Below are positions 7,853 through 15,966 of a stretch of 64,000 bases of DNA, piece by piece. A program made the translations under genes and the position numbers. Below the pieces are notes generated by a model. That model was not told the DNA's origin, ran no database searches, and saw nothing but the letters and a program-made list of their open reading frames with translations. Each line of letters starts with the position of its first letter. Position 1 is the stretch's first letter. The DNA comes from Longimicrobium sp. (GTDB lineage: Bacteria; Gemmatimonadota; Gemmatimonadetes; Longimicrobiales; Longimicrobiaceae), in NCBI GenBank assembly GCA_036377595.1, contig DASUYB010000014.1, forward strand, positions 1 through 64,000, written 5' to 3'.

Positions 7853-8596
7853 ATGTCCATCGAGACCGAGCAGGACCTGGAGGGGATGAAGCGCGTGGGG
7901 CGCATCGTGCGCATCTGCATCGAGCGGATGAAGCGCGCGGTGCGGCCGGGGGTGACCACCGCCGAGCTCGACCGCATCGGGGGGCAGGCGCTGCGCGAGC
8001 ACGGCGCCCGCTCCGCGCCCAAGCTGGTCTACGGCTTCCCCGCGGACATGCTGATCAGCGTGAACGACCAGGCGGTGCACGGCATCCCCGGCGCGCGCAG
8101 GCTGCGCGACGGCGACCTGGTGAAGCTGGACGTGACGGTGGAGAAGGACGGCTACATGGCCGACGCCGCCGTCACCGTCCCCGTGGGCCGCGTCCCCGAG
8201 GAGCGCCGCGCGCTGGTCGCCGCCGCCCGCGCCGCGTTCGAGAAGGCGATGGAGGTGGCGACGGTGGGGAACCCGGTCAACGCCATCGGCCGCGCGGTGG
8301 AGGGCGAGGTGAAGCGCCGCGGCTTCAACGTGGCGCGCGACCTGGCGGGGCACGGGATCGGGCGGACGATCCACGAGGCGCCGAGCGTGCCCAACCACTA
8401 CGACGCGCGCCTGCGCCAGCCGCTCACCGAGGGGCTGGTGATCGCCGTGGAGCCGATCGTCACCGAGCGCTCGGGGCGCACGGTGGAGGACGCGGACGGG
8501 TGGACGGTGCGCACGGCGGACGGCGGCTTCACCGCGCACTACGAGCACACCATCGTCATCACCCGCGGCCGCCCGCTCCTGCTGACCGCCGCCTGA
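7853..8596 (+). CDS. map: Type I methionine aminopeptidase
   Basis: Removes the initiator methionine from new proteins. The 247-residue protein (start ATG at 7853) has all the metal ligands and catalytic residues of the family: H76 in VNDQAVHGIP, D93 in VKLDVTV, D104 in GYMADAAV, H167 in AGHGIGR, H174 in IHEAP, E200 in AVEPIV and E231 in HYEHTIV. Length is normal for a bacterial type I enzyme. The frame is open further upstream through a repeat, but homology begins here. It is followed after two bases by two small membrane proteins, probably in one operon. Cytoplasmic; usually essential when it is the only copy. Confidence 0.95.
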   Translation: MSIETEQDLEGMKRVGRIVRICIERMKRAVRPGVTTAELDRIGGQALREHGARSAPKLVYGFPADMLISVNDQAVHGIPGARRLRDGDLVKLDVTVEKDGYMADAAVTVPVGRVPEERRALVAAARAAFEKAMEVATVGNPVNAIGRAVEGEVKRRGFNVARDLAGHGIGRTIHEAPSVPNHYDARLRQPLTEGLVIAVEPIVTERSGRTVEDADGWTVRTADGGFTAHYEHTIVITRGRPLLLTAA

Positions 8597-8598
8597 CG

Positions 8599-8928
8599 AT
8601 GGTCCTCCTCGCCGATCTCCTGTTCGTGGCCGCGGTGGGCACGGCCATCGTGGTGGCCAACCGGGGGTGGAAGCGAGACATCGGCCGGAAGAAGGCGTAT
8701 CGCTCACCGGAGGAGCAGATCCAGGCCGAGTTCCCCAGGTGGCGGCGCGAGGAAGTGCGAAGGCTGCTGGAGTTCGCCACCACGTACACGCCTCCGAAAC
8801 AGCGTGACGAAGTGATGTTCCGGATGCTGAGCGAGGCGCGCGGCAGCCTCGGCCGGCTGCGGAAGCAGGCCGTCAGCGAGCTGGCGGTGCTCCCCGACGG
8901 CACCCGGCCGCCGCCGAAGCATCGATGA
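8599..8928 (+). CDS. Small membrane-anchored protein, unknown
   Basis: 109 residues: one N-terminal transmembrane helix (VLLADLLFVAAVGTAIVVAN) followed by a charged cytoplasmic helical domain (SPEEQIQAEFPRWRREEVRR ... LSEARGSLGRLRKQAV). It begins two bases after map and overlaps the next gene by four. The next protein has the same plan and shares the pattern (Q-I-x-A-[ED]-F-P-x-x-x-R-x-E, then E/DARG-x-[IL]-[GK]-LR), so the two look like diverged tandem duplicates. I recognise no named family. Confidence 0.7.
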   Translation: MVLLADLLFVAAVGTAIVVANRGWKRDIGRKKAYRSPEEQIQAEFPRWRREEVRRLLEFATTYTPPKQRDEVMFRMLSEARGSLGRLRKQAVSELAVLPDGTRPPPKHR

Positions 8929-9281
8929 CGCCGCGCGACCTCCTCCTCCTGCTGGTGGCGCTCACGGCGGCGATCTGGCTGGCGCGCTGGATCTCCGAGC
9001 GGCGCGGGCGCCCGAAGCGGGTCCGCCACGACGACCCGCTGCAGCAGATCGACGCCGACTTCCCGCCGCGCCACCGCGACGAGGCGAAGCAGCTGGTGGA
9101 GTCGATCGCCGGGCTGGCCAAGCCGGAGGACCGCTACATCATCCGCCGCCGCATCGTCGACGCCGCCCGCGGCGACATCGGCAAGCTGCGCCGCGGCGCG
9201 CCGAAAGCCCGCGAGGCGCTGGAGCGCATGTACCGCTTCTTCGGCGACGAGCTGAGCAAGCCGGGTTCGCCGGGCGAATGA
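8925..9281 (+). CDS. Small membrane-anchored protein, paralogue of preceding gene
   Basis: 118 residues with an N-terminal helix (DLLLLLVALTAAIWLARWI) and a soluble domain containing QQIDADFPPRHRDEAKQLVE and ARGDIGKLRRGAPKAREALE, matching in order the motifs of the upstream neighbour. It overlaps that neighbour by ATGA. Two copies of the same unusual plan side by side suggest a heterodimer or a recent duplication. Function unknown. Confidence 0.7.
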   Translation: MTPRDLLLLLVALTAAIWLARWISERRGRPKRVRHDDPLQQIDADFPPRHRDEAKQLVESIAGLAKPEDRYIIRRRIVDAARGDIGKLRRGAPKAREALERMYRFFGDELSKPGSPGE

Positions 9282-9367
9282 ATTCGCGGCAACGACTGCG
9301 CAAAGTCCCTGCGGGACTGCGGCTGAAGCATCGGTTCGTCGCGCCGGTATTTGTGCGGCGATGAGTT

Positions 9368-9413
9368 CTCCCCCGCCCCTGCGAAGCGGGGGAGGGGGCC
9401 GGGGGGAGGGGGC
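9368..9413. repeat. GC-rich G/C-run repeat, family F
   Basis: CTCCCCCGCCCCTGCGAAGC then GGGGGAGGGGGCCGGGGGGA. The C-run and G-run halves can pair. The same kind of block lies at 18315-18460 and 42686-42736. It sits in the 250-base gap before the binding-protein gene. Confidence 0.7.
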
Positions 9414-9532
9414 CTTCCGCGGCCGCGCGAGATCAGGCATCCCGCGCCGCGCCTGCCCTGGGATCTCTCCTCCGCAGGTGATCAGGGGTGAGTCGCGGGG
9501 CTGGGGATCACATCGAGATTCGACCTGGACGG

Positions 9533-10573
9533 ATGCGAATCATCTACCGTGGTTTGACGCCGCTCGCGGCCGCCACCGTGCTCGCCGCGTGCGGGGGCGG
9601 CGACGATCGCGAGGTGCTGACCATCTACTCGCCGCACGGGCGGGAGATGCTGCAGGCGTTCGAAAAGAAGTACGAGGCGCTGCACCCCGAGGTGGACGTG
9701 CAGTTCCTCGACATGGGCTCGCAGGAGATCCTCGAGCGGCTCCGCGCCGAGCGCGCGAACCCGCAGGCCGACGTCTGGTGGGGCGCGCCCGCGGTGACGT
9801 TCGAGGAGGGCGTGCGCGACTCCGTCCTCGAGCGCTCCACGCCGTCGTGGGCCGGCGCGCTGCCGGCCGACGCGAAGTCGCGCGATGGCTTCTGGTACGG
9901 CACGTATCTCACGCCCGAGGTCATCGCCTACAACAGCGCCGCCGTCTCGCGCGCCGACGCGCCGAAGGACTGGGACGACGTGCTGGACCTGCGCTGGAAG
10001 GGGAAGGTGCTCATCCGCAACCCCGGCGAGAGCGGCACCATGCGCGCGATCTTCGGGATGATCATCCAGCGCGGCATCCGCGCCGGGCGCGACACCGCGG
10101 CCGGGTTCGAGTGGCTGCGGCGGCTGGACGCGCAGACCAAGGAGTACACGCTCAATCCCACGCTGCTGTACCAAAAGCTGGCGCGGCAGGAGGGATTGAT
10201 CACGCTCTGGGACCTGCCGGACATCGAGGCGCTGAAGGCCAAGGGCGCCGCGTGGCCGATCGACTACGTGATCCCCACCAGCGGCACGCCGGTGCTGGTG
10301 GACGGCGTGGGCGTGGTGCGGGGGACGCGGAACCAGCAGCGCGCGCGGGAGTTCGTGGAGTGGGTCGGCGGCGCGGGCGTGGTCCCCGCCGCGCGCGAGT
10401 TCTTCCGCCTTCCCGCGCGCACCGACGTCCCCGACGACTCACTGCCGCCCGGCCTGCGCCAGGTGAAGGCCCAGCTCAAGCCCGAGCCGATGGACTGGGC
10501 CCTCCTCCAGCAGAAGACCCCCGAGTGGATGCGCTACTGGGACGAGCACGTGCGCGGCAAGGGCGGGCGGTGA
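9533..10573 (+). CDS. Fe3+-type ABC transporter substrate-binding lipoprotein
   Basis: Start at the ATG at 9533, which opens a lipoprotein signal (lipobox LAAC, Cys20, then GGGDD). An upstream GTG at 9488 in the same frame gives a poorer N-terminus. The 346-residue protein has the extracellular binding-protein fold of the iron/thiamine/putrescine group. Seen are LTIYSPHGREMLQAFEKKYE near residue 28, ADVWWGAPAVTFEEG near 92, YLTPEVIAYN near 137, and a hinge near PKDWDDVLDLRWKGKVLIRNP. The partner ATPase (11610) and fused permease (16607) lie on the same strand but are separated from it and from each other by unrelated genes. Probable substrate is ferric iron or a small cation; this is inference. 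Confidence 0.8.
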   Translation: MRIIYRGLTPLAAATVLAACGGGDDREVLTIYSPHGREMLQAFEKKYEALHPEVDVQFLDMGSQEILERLRAERANPQADVWWGAPAVTFEEGVRDSVLERSTPSWAGALPADAKSRDGFWYGTYLTPEVIAYNSAAVSRADAPKDWDDVLDLRWKGKVLIRNPGESGTMRAIFGMIIQRGIRAGRDTAAGFEWLRRLDAQTKEYTLNPTLLYQKLARQEGLITLWDLPDIEALKAKGAAWPIDYVIPTSGTPVLVDGVGVVRGTRNQQRAREFVEWVGGAGVVPAAREFFRLPARTDVPDDSLPPGLRQVKAQLKPEPMDWALLQQKTPEWMRYWDEHVRGKGGR

Positions 10574-10603
10574 GGCGGCCTATCTATGGACGGAGCAACA
10601 GCG

Positions 10604-11617
10604 ATGACTCAGAAGAAGAAGCTTCAAGTGTTCGTATCGTCTACATATCAGGACTTACGAGCTGAGAGGCAAGCTGCGGTTGAGGCTATCCTGACTGCTG
10701 GGCACATCCCCGCGGGAATGGAGTTGTTCGCGGCTGGTGATCAATCTCAGATGAAGGTGATTGAGAACTGGATAGATGAATCCGATGTGTTTTTGCTCGT
10801 GTTAGGAGGGCGATATGGGAGCATCGAACCAAATAGTGGCAAGAGCTATATTCATCTGGAATACGAATACGCGGTCGCTAGAGGAAAGCCTGTGTTTGCC
10901 GTGGTTATTGAAGAGCAGCACCGGAAAGAGCGGATCAAGATCTTGGGTGAAATAGCTATAGAAACAGAGAACGCATCCAAACTCCGAGATTTTCGGGATC
11001 AAGTTCTCGGTACACGACTCGTGAGATTCTGGAGTGATCCACGTGATATCAAACTCGCGATTCACGAAACTATGGCTGAACTCATCCGTCGCGATGATCT
11101 CGTTGGTTGGGTCCCTAGAGCACAGAACGTCGACACCGGTGCTCTTGCAGAACAATTGGCTCGTTTGGCGAAAGAAAATTCTGACCTTCGCAAAATAGCG
11201 GAAAGTAGTGTTTCAGTCCAATTATACAATGGCTTACGCTACGAAGAACTTCTCGATCTGCTTCGGCGTGAAAACTTTGAGTGTGTCCCTACAGACGACC
11301 CATATGACACGGAATTCGTTGACATGTTACGCGGAATATCGAAGTGGTCTTCTCAAGATCAACCGACGATTCGAGACGTGGTGTGGGTACTACGAACGCA
11401 GGTTATTCCGACGATTCAAGTTGATTGGAGCATGAAGAACCTGCGGCGGGCACTTCGTCGCCTCGAATACTACGGGATAGTCACCGACATAGATAAGCGC
11501 GGGTATGAGTCTCAGCAGGATTCGTTCAAAATTACCCGGGATGGCCAGAGATTTATTCTGCGCTTGATCGTAGAAGGTCATCGACACGATTCTGCTCGTC
11601 AGGAGCCGGATGCCTGA
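10604..11617 (+). CDS. DUF4062 domain protein, low-GC insertion
   Basis: The DUF4062 signature QVFVSSTYQDLRAERQAA is at the very N-terminus (about residues 8-25), followed by IDESDVFLLVLGGRYGS and SYIHLEYEYAVARGKPV. This is the fold of a TIR/SEFIR-related nucleotide-binding domain. A coiled segment near residues 185-200 leads to a C-terminal winged-helix-like part (NLRRALRRLEYYGIVTDI). I start at the ATG at 10604; an ATG at 10586 is in frame. Base composition is near 50% GC against about 70% for both neighbours, and codon use is visibly different, so it is a recent arrival. It lies inside the iron ABC locus and overlaps the ATPase gene by eight bases. DUF4062 proteins occur in defence contexts; a role here is inference. 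Confidence 0.85.
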   Translation: MTQKKKLQVFVSSTYQDLRAERQAAVEAILTAGHIPAGMELFAAGDQSQMKVIENWIDESDVFLLVLGGRYGSIEPNSGKSYIHLEYEYAVARGKPVFAVVIEEQHRKERIKILGEIAIETENASKLRDFRDQVLGTRLVRFWSDPRDIKLAIHETMAELIRRDDLVGWVPRAQNVDTGALAEQLARLAKENSDLRKIAESSVSVQLYNGLRYEELLDLLRRENFECVPTDDPYDTEFVDMLRGISKWSSQDQPTIRDVVWVLRTQVIPTIQVDWSMKNLRRALRRLEYYGIVTDIDKRGYESQQDSFKITRDGQRFILRLIVEGHRHDSARQEPDA

Positions 11618-12695
11618 ACGTTCGGTGCTTCTCCGCCTCGAATCGCTGACGCGCCGCTTCGGCGAGACCGTCGCGGTGGACGACGTGTCGCTGGAGGTGC
11701 GGCAGGGCGAGTTCCTGACGCTGCTGGGCCCCAGCGGCTGCGGGAAGACCACCACGCTGCGCATGATCGCCGGCTTCGAGCACCCCACCAGCGGCCGCGT
11801 GACGATCGCCGGGCGCGACGTGACGGCGCTCAAGCCGCAGAAGCGCGACGTGGGGATGGTCTTCCAGAACTACGCGCTCTTCCCGCACCTGGACGTGTGG
11901 GACAACGTCGAGTTCGGCCTCCGCTCGCGCGGCGTCTCCCGCGCGGACGCGAGGCCGAAGGTCGAGCGGGCGCTGGCGCTGGTGGAGATGGAGGGCTACG
12001 GGAAGCGGAAGGTGCAGGCGCTTTCCGGCGGCCAGCAGCAGCGCATCGCCCTGGCGCGCGCGCTGGCGCCCGAGCCGCCGCTGCTCCTGCTCGACGAACC
12101 GCTGTCGAACCTCGACGCCGCGCTCCGCGAGCGCACCCGCGACGAGCTGCGCGCGCTGCTCAAGCGGCTGGGAATGACCGCCGTCTTCGTCACCCACGAC
12201 CAGGAAGAGGCGTTCGCGCTCTCCGACCGCATCGCGGTGATGAGCCGCGGCGTGCTGCAGCAGCTCGGCACCCCCGAGGCGCTCTACGCGTCGCCGGCCA
12301 ACACGTTCGTCGCCGCGTTCCTTGGCCGAGCCAACTTTCTTCCCGCCACCGTCGACGGTCCGCACGGCGACGCCATCGACTGCCGTCTCGACGCCGGCCC
12401 GCTCTGGCCCGCGCGCCCGGCGGACGGGGTCGACGCGAAGCCGGGCGCGGCGGTGCGGGTGATGGTGCGCCCCGAATCGCTGTGCATCGTCCGCGATCCG
12501 TCTGTCGACGGGCTGACGGGGCGCGTGCTGGACCGCCGCTTCGCCGGCTCGCTCTCCTTCTACCGCGTCGCCGTGGACGGCGGGCCGGAGATCCTGGTGC
12601 AGGCCGGCGCGAATGCCGCCGCTCCCGGCGAGGAGGTGCGCGTCACCCCCACGCCCGGCGCGGCGATCCTGGCTTTCGCGCCGGCCGGCGCGTGA
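11610..12695 (+). CDS. ABC transporter ATP-binding protein, Fe3+/polyamine type
   Basis: 361 residues of the FbpC/PotA type. Walker [10 protein letters not shown] at 40-48, Q-loop [10 protein letters not shown] near 84, signature LSGGQQQR at 138-145, Walker [13 protein letters not shown] near 158-169, and the H-loop [16 protein letters not shown]-terminal TOBE-like domain (about 270-361) typical of this subfamily follows. Its ATG lies within the last codons of the low-GC DUF4062 gene, so the inserted gene now sits directly upstream and may drive its translation. It should work with the binding protein at 9533 and the fused permease at 16607. Confidence 0.9.
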   Translation: MPERSVLLRLESLTRRFGETVAVDDVSLEVRQGEFLTLLGPSGCGKTTTLRMIAGFEHPTSGRVTIAGRDVTALKPQKRDVGMVFQNYALFPHLDVWDNVEFGLRSRGVSRADARPKVERALALVEMEGYGKRKVQALSGGQQQRIALARALAPEPPLLLLDEPLSNLDAALRERTRDELRALLKRLGMTAVFVTHDQEEAFALSDRIAVMSRGVLQQLGTPEALYASPANTFVAAFLGRANFLPATVDGPHGDAIDCRLDAGPLWPARPADGVDAKPGAAVRVMVRPESLCIVRDPSVDGLTGRVLDRRFAGSLSFYRVAVDGGPEILVQAGANAAAPGEEVRVTPTPGAAILAFAPAGA

Positions 12696-13099
12696 GCGCG
12701 AGCATGGCCGCCGGGACTTCGCTCACGCTCCGCGAGCGCGTCCTCTACCACCAGGTGCACCCGCTCAAGCTGCTGGTGGACTGGGGAACGGCGGCGGCGG
12801 CGCTGGTCCTGCTCTGGCGCGGCCGGCTCGTCCCGGCGTTGGTGGTGATGCTGGTTCCGCCCGCGCTCGCCTCCGTGCTGCTCGTCCGCTTCGGCCGCTT
12901 CGACGGCGTCCGGCGCTCCCGGCTCGGCGCGTACCTGCGGCGCTGGATGACCCCGCACGCGCAGGTCGTGCGGCTGGTGGGGATGGCGATCGCCGCGGTG
13001 GGCGCCTGGGTGCACGCACCCATGCTGGTGGCGGGCGGAGCCGCGCTGATCGTGCTCGTCTGGACGCGCGGCCTCCTCCTCCGCGCCGGCAGGCGGTGA
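12692..13099 (+). CDS. Four-helix membrane protein, unknown
   Basis: A 135-residue protein starting at the GTG that overlaps the ATPase stop (GTGA); an ATG at 12704 is the alternative. Four hydrophobic helices in two pairs (LLVDWGTAAAALVLLW, LVPALVVMLVPPALASVLLV, and VVRLVGMAIAAVGAWV, PMLVAGGAALIVLVWT) are separated by an Arg-rich loop. It overlaps the next gene by another GTGA. I recognise no family. Tight overlaps on both sides put it in one transcript with the ATPase and the acetyltransferase. Confidence 0.7.
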   Translation: MSASMAAGTSLTLRERVLYHQVHPLKLLVDWGTAAAALVLLWRGRLVPALVVMLVPPALASVLLVRFGRFDGVRRSRLGAYLRRWMTPHAQVVRLVGMAIAAVGAWVHAPMLVAGGAALIVLVWTRGLLLRAGRR

Positions 13100-14010
13100 G
13101 CGCCGCATCCATCCGCCCGTTCCAGCCGCGCGACGCGGATGCGGCCGCCGCGCTGATCGCCGCCGAGTGGCCGCACCGCGCGGACGAGGCGGAGCAGCTC
13201 CGGCGCGGCGAGCTCCATCCCGACGCGCGGCGCTGGGCCGCCGCCGACCCGTCCGGCGGCGGCCTCGTCGCCTATGCGGCGCTCTGGCGCGTGCGCGACC
13301 GGCGTTTCCGCATCGACCTGGACGTCGCGCCGGCGTGGCGGCGGCGGGGGATCGGCGGGGCGATGCTGGAGACGGCGGTCGCCGCCGCGGCGGAAGACGG
13401 CGCGGCGACGGTGCAGGCGCGCGCCTACGCCGGGGCGGCGGACGCGCTCCGCTTCCTCGCGCGCCGCGGCTTCGCGGAGACGATGCGGATGTTCGGCCTC
13501 GCGCTCGACGTTCGCGCGATCGATCCGCTGCGGCTGGCGGCGTACGAGCAGGCGGCCGCCGCGCAGGGATTCGCGCTCACCACGCTGGCGGCCGAGGAGC
13601 GGCGCAATCCCCACTCCCTGCGTGACTTGTGGGAGGTCTACGCCGCCGCGCAGGAGGGGTGGCGCGATCCCGATCCGCCGCCCGTCCCCGATCCGCCGAT
13701 GACGTTCGAGGCGTTCCTGCGGCGCATGGACGAGTTCCCCACGGACCCGGACGCCTTCTTCATCGCCATCCACGGAGAACGATACGCCGGGCTGACGGGC
13801 TCGATCGGCACCGCCGTCCACCCCGCCTACCGCGGGCGCGGCGTGGCGAACGCGCTGAAGGCGCGAGCCGCGCTGCACGCCCGCACCACGGGACGGGGGA
13901 CGATGGAGACGTGCACCGGCAACCCGGCGATGCTGCGCGCCAACGAGAACGTCGGCTTCCGCCGCACCTGGACCGAGGTGCGGCTGGTGCGCCGGGTCTC
14001 CGCGCCCTGA
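13096..14010 (+). CDS. Tandem-domain GNAT acetyltransferase
   Basis: 304 residues starting at the overlapping GTG. The first GNAT domain shows the acetyl-CoA loop in VAPAWRRRGIGGAM (about residues 77-90). The second, after a linker at about 150-200, has VHPAYRGRGVANALKARA (about 237-254) and the family ending TGNPAMLRANENVGFR. Both pyrophosphate-binding loops (R-x-x-G-x-[GA]) appear intact, which is typical of two-domain GNATs; the acceptor is unknown. It ends 19 bases from the last peptide of the convergent RiPP-like array. Confidence 0.8.
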   Translation: MSAASIRPFQPRDADAAAALIAAEWPHRADEAEQLRRGELHPDARRWAAADPSGGGLVAYAALWRVRDRRFRIDLDVAPAWRRRGIGGAMLETAVAAAAEDGAATVQARAYAGAADALRFLARRGFAETMRMFGLALDVRAIDPLRLAAYEQAAAAQGFALTTLAAEERRNPHSLRDLWEVYAAAQEGWRDPDPPPVPDPPMTFEAFLRRMDEFPTDPDAFFIAIHGERYAGLTGSIGTAVHPAYRGRGVANALKARAALHARTTGRGTMETCTGNPAMLRANENVGFRRTWTEVRLVRRVSAP

Positions 14011-14029
14011 GTCGTGGATGGCGCTGCGC

Positions 14030-14269
14030 TCAATCGAGGCAGATGGGCTTCGCGCCGGTCCAGCCGCAGACGTCGCAGCTGTCTTCGCAGGTGTACGCGC
14101 AGGTGTCGTATTCCTCGCCGCAGGTGGCGCAGGTGACCACGACGTAGGTGGGGCCGGTGCAGTGGTCGTTGCCCGTGTTGTAGAACTCGCCCGCGGGCGC
14201 GTCCTCGTCCGGGCGCACCGTGAACGACTCCACCTGCAGGTCGTCGGGCTGAAGCCGGATTCCTGGCAT
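14030..14269 (-). CDS. Cys-rich RiPP-like precursor peptide 1 (last in array)
   Basis: 79 residues. The leader is MPGIRLQPDDLQVESFTV, a variant lacking the usual MRK. The core carries nine Cys in CATCGEEYDTC, CEDSC and CGW arrangements, many Thr, and ends ICLD. Start ATG at 14269 has AGGA upstream. It is the most divergent member and the 3'-most gene of the array. Confidence 0.75.
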   Translation of the reverse strand: MPGIRLQPDDLQVESFTVRPDEDAPAGEFYNTGNDHCTGPTYVVVTCATCGEEYDTCAYTCEDSCDVCGWTGAKPICLD

Positions 14270-14316
14270 CGGTATGTCCTCGCGCGAATGGTGAAGGGTG
14301 ATCGAAGGGGCCGCGC

Positions 14317-14565
14317 TCACCCGCAGGGGTCGAACGCGCTCTCGCCGCAGCCGCAGCTGCCGCAGACGTTGGGGGTGAGCCAGCAGGTGCCGCCGCACGA
14401 CAGGATGTTGCAGCTGAACACGTTGGGGTCGGCGGTCTCGGGCGGCGGGCCGCACGGGTCGAACGAGCCGTGCGCGCGCACGGTGCCGGCGATCTCCGTC
14501 GCTTCGGCGCGGGTGTCGAACGTCTCCACCTCGAGCGCTTCGAGCTCCAGCCGCAGCTTGCGCAT
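14317..14565 (-). CDS. Cys-rich RiPP-like precursor peptide 2
   Basis: 82 residues. Leader MRKLRLELEALEVETFDT, then IAGTVRAHG, then a core with nine Cys. The phrase FDPCG occurs near the core start and again at the C-terminus, with CGSCGCG between. A GGAGG site lies five bases before the ATG. It is 69 bases downstream of peptide 3. Confidence 0.8.
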   Translation of the reverse strand: MRKLRLELEALEVETFDTRAEATEIAGTVRAHGSFDPCGPPPETADPNVFSCNILSCGGTCWLTPNVCGSCGCGESAFDPCG

Positions 14566-14634
14566 GATCTCCTCCGGCTCCTGGGTGATGCGACGGCGCC
14601 GCCGCCCGGGAGCGGACGACGGCGCCGGGGCGAA

Positions 14635-14877
14635 TCAGTTGATGCAGGTCGGATCGTTGCCCGTGAGGAAGCACGCGTTGATGCACGAGTTTCCGCACGT
14701 GTACCAGTGGTAGTCCGTCTCCATGCAGTACTGGCTGGCCGGCTCGGAGCACGCCTGCCACGGGTCGAAGGTGACGTACGACTGCGCGCGCACGGTACCC
14801 TTAGGCGCGTTGTCCTGCTTCTGCGCGGCGAACGAGTCTACGCGCAGGGTGTCGGGGTCCAGCTTCAGCTTGCGCAT
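14635..14877 (-). CDS. Cys-rich RiPP-like precursor peptide 3
   Basis: 80 residues. Leader MRKLKLDPDTLRVDSFAA, GTVRAQ junction, then a core rich in aromatic residues (YVTFDPWQAC, METDYHWYTC) with six Cys, ending PTCIN. A strong AGGGAGG site precedes the ATG. Confidence 0.8.
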   Translation of the reverse strand: MRKLKLDPDTLRVDSFAAQKQDNAPKGTVRAQSYVTFDPWQACSEPASQYCMETDYHWYTCGNSCINACFLTGNDPTCIN

Positions 14878-14944
14878 CCGGCCTCCCTGGTGGAATGAGA
14901 AGCGGACAGGGTGCCCGCGGGAAGGCGGGCACCCGCCGCATGCT

Positions 14945-15151
14945 TCAGGCGGTGGTGTCGAAGGTGCACCGGTGCGGGCAGCTCAGGATCTGGGTGCAGT
15001 CGCAGTTGGTCTCGCACGTCGCGGCGCACGTGTTCCCGCAGTACGTGGGCGGCGTCGCATGCGCGTGCACCGTCCCCTCGCAGGCCGCATGGACCTCGAC
15101 CGCGAACGACTCCACGCGCAGGGCGTCCGCCTCCAGCTTCAGCTTGCGCAT
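14945..15151 (-). CDS. Cys-rich RiPP-like precursor peptide 4
   Basis: 68 residues. Leader MRKLKLEADALRVESFAV, then EGTVHAHA, then a core with CGNTCAATCETNCDCT and CPHRC. It shares CETNCDCT with peptides 6 and 7, defining one core subfamily. AGGAG site before the ATG. Confidence 0.8.
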   Translation of the reverse strand: MRKLKLEADALRVESFAVEVHAACEGTVHAHATPPTYCGNTCAATCETNCDCTQILSCPHRCTFDTTA

Positions 15152-15176
15152 CTTCGCTCCTGAGAAAGGCGAGGTT

Positions 15177-15362
15177 TCAGCACGGGTAGGGGCCGGTGCA
15201 ATTGGCCACGCAGGCCGAGTTGCAGTTGCTGTTCTGGCACGAGAGGCCGAATGTCACCCGCTTCATATCGTGGCCGTGCACCGTGCCCGCGTCGGCGAGG
15301 GCGGCCTCGGCCGCGAACGACTCCACGCGCAGGTGGTCGAGATCGAGCTTCAGCTTGCGCAT
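15177..15362 (-). CDS. Cys-rich RiPP-like precursor peptide 5
   Basis: 61 residues. Leader MRKLKLDLDHLRVESFAA, DAGTVHGH junction, core LSCQNSNCNSACVANC ending PYPC, with five Cys spaced 4-6 residues apart. AGGAG site before the ATG. Confidence 0.8.
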   Translation of the reverse strand: MRKLKLDLDHLRVESFAAEAALADAGTVHGHDMKRVTFGLSCQNSNCNSACVANCTGPYPC

Positions 15363-15394
15363 CCTGGCTCCTGGAAAATGGGTGAAGAAAGGGT

Positions 15395-15613
15395 TCAGAG
15401 GGTGGTGGTGGTGCACAGCTCCGTCAGGCACGGCGCGATGCTCGGGCACCCGAGCGTGCAGTCGCAGTTCGTCTCGCAGAAGGTCATCGCCGTGGCGGGA
15501 GGACAGTTGCGCGTCGGGGCGTGCGCGGCGACGGTGCCACGCGCGTCCGGCGCCTCGTCGCTGACGAACGAGTCCACGCGCAGGGTGTCGGCATCCAGCT
15601 TCAGCTTTCGCAT
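15395..15613 (-). CDS. Cys-rich RiPP-like precursor peptide 6
   Basis: 72 residues. Leader MRKLKLDADTLRVDSFVS, then RGTVAAHA, core containing FCETNCDCTLGC and a Thr-rich tail ending CTTTTL. Very close to peptide 7 in both leader and core, so a recent duplication. AGGAG site before the ATG. Confidence 0.8.
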   Translation of the reverse strand: MRKLKLDADTLRVDSFVSDEAPDARGTVAAHAPTRNCPPATAMTFCETNCDCTLGCPSIAPCLTELCTTTTL

Positions 15614-15649
15614 CTGGGCTCCTTGGAAGGATGGGGAATCGCCGCCCGG

Positions 15650-15853
15650 TCAGCTGGTGGTGCACGGCACGGTGTTGCATCCCAGCGTGCAGTCGCAGTT
15701 GGTCTCGCAGAACGTCATCCCGGTGGCCGGGCAGGTGGGGTTGCGCGTGGCCAGCGCGTGCGCGGCCACGGTGCCGCGCGCGTCCGCCGCATCGTCGCTC
15801 GCGGCGAACGATTCCACGCGCAGGATGTCGGGATTCAGCTTCAGCTTTCGCAT
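15650..15853 (-). CDS. Cys-rich RiPP-like precursor peptide 7
   Basis: 67 residues. Leader MRKLKLNPDILRVESFAA, then RGTVAAHA, core FCETNCDCTLGC then NTVPCTTS. Near-duplicate of peptide 6. The next upstream array position (15897-15947) holds only the last codons of a sister gene. GGGGA site before the ATG. Confidence 0.8.
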   Translation of the reverse strand: MRKLKLNPDILRVESFAASDDAADARGTVAAHALATRNPTCPATGMTFCETNCDCTLGCNTVPCTTS

Positions 15854-15896
15854 CTTCCCCTCGTTTCTCGATTTGGCGTGAGTGGAGGCGCTCCGC

Positions 15897-15947
15897 TCAG
15901 TGGATGGTGCATTGGGGAATGCTGGCGGCGCAGCCGAGCGTGCAGTC
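15897..15947 (-). pseudogene. Stump of a tenth precursor peptide
   Basis: Read on the minus strand these bases encode DCTLGCAASIPQCTIH and a stop. This matches the DCTLGC...PC... ends of peptides 6 and 7. Immediately upstream (beyond 15947) the similarity stops, so leader and first half of the core are deleted. It lies 43 bases upstream of peptide 7. Confidence 0.65.
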
Positions 15948-15966
15948 TCTGTGGTCCTGTCTCCCC

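Noticed and set aside
9368-9413. Intrinsic terminator
   Set aside because: G/C runs can pair but there is no T-run, and similar blocks occur at several places in any orientation, so I list it as repeat.
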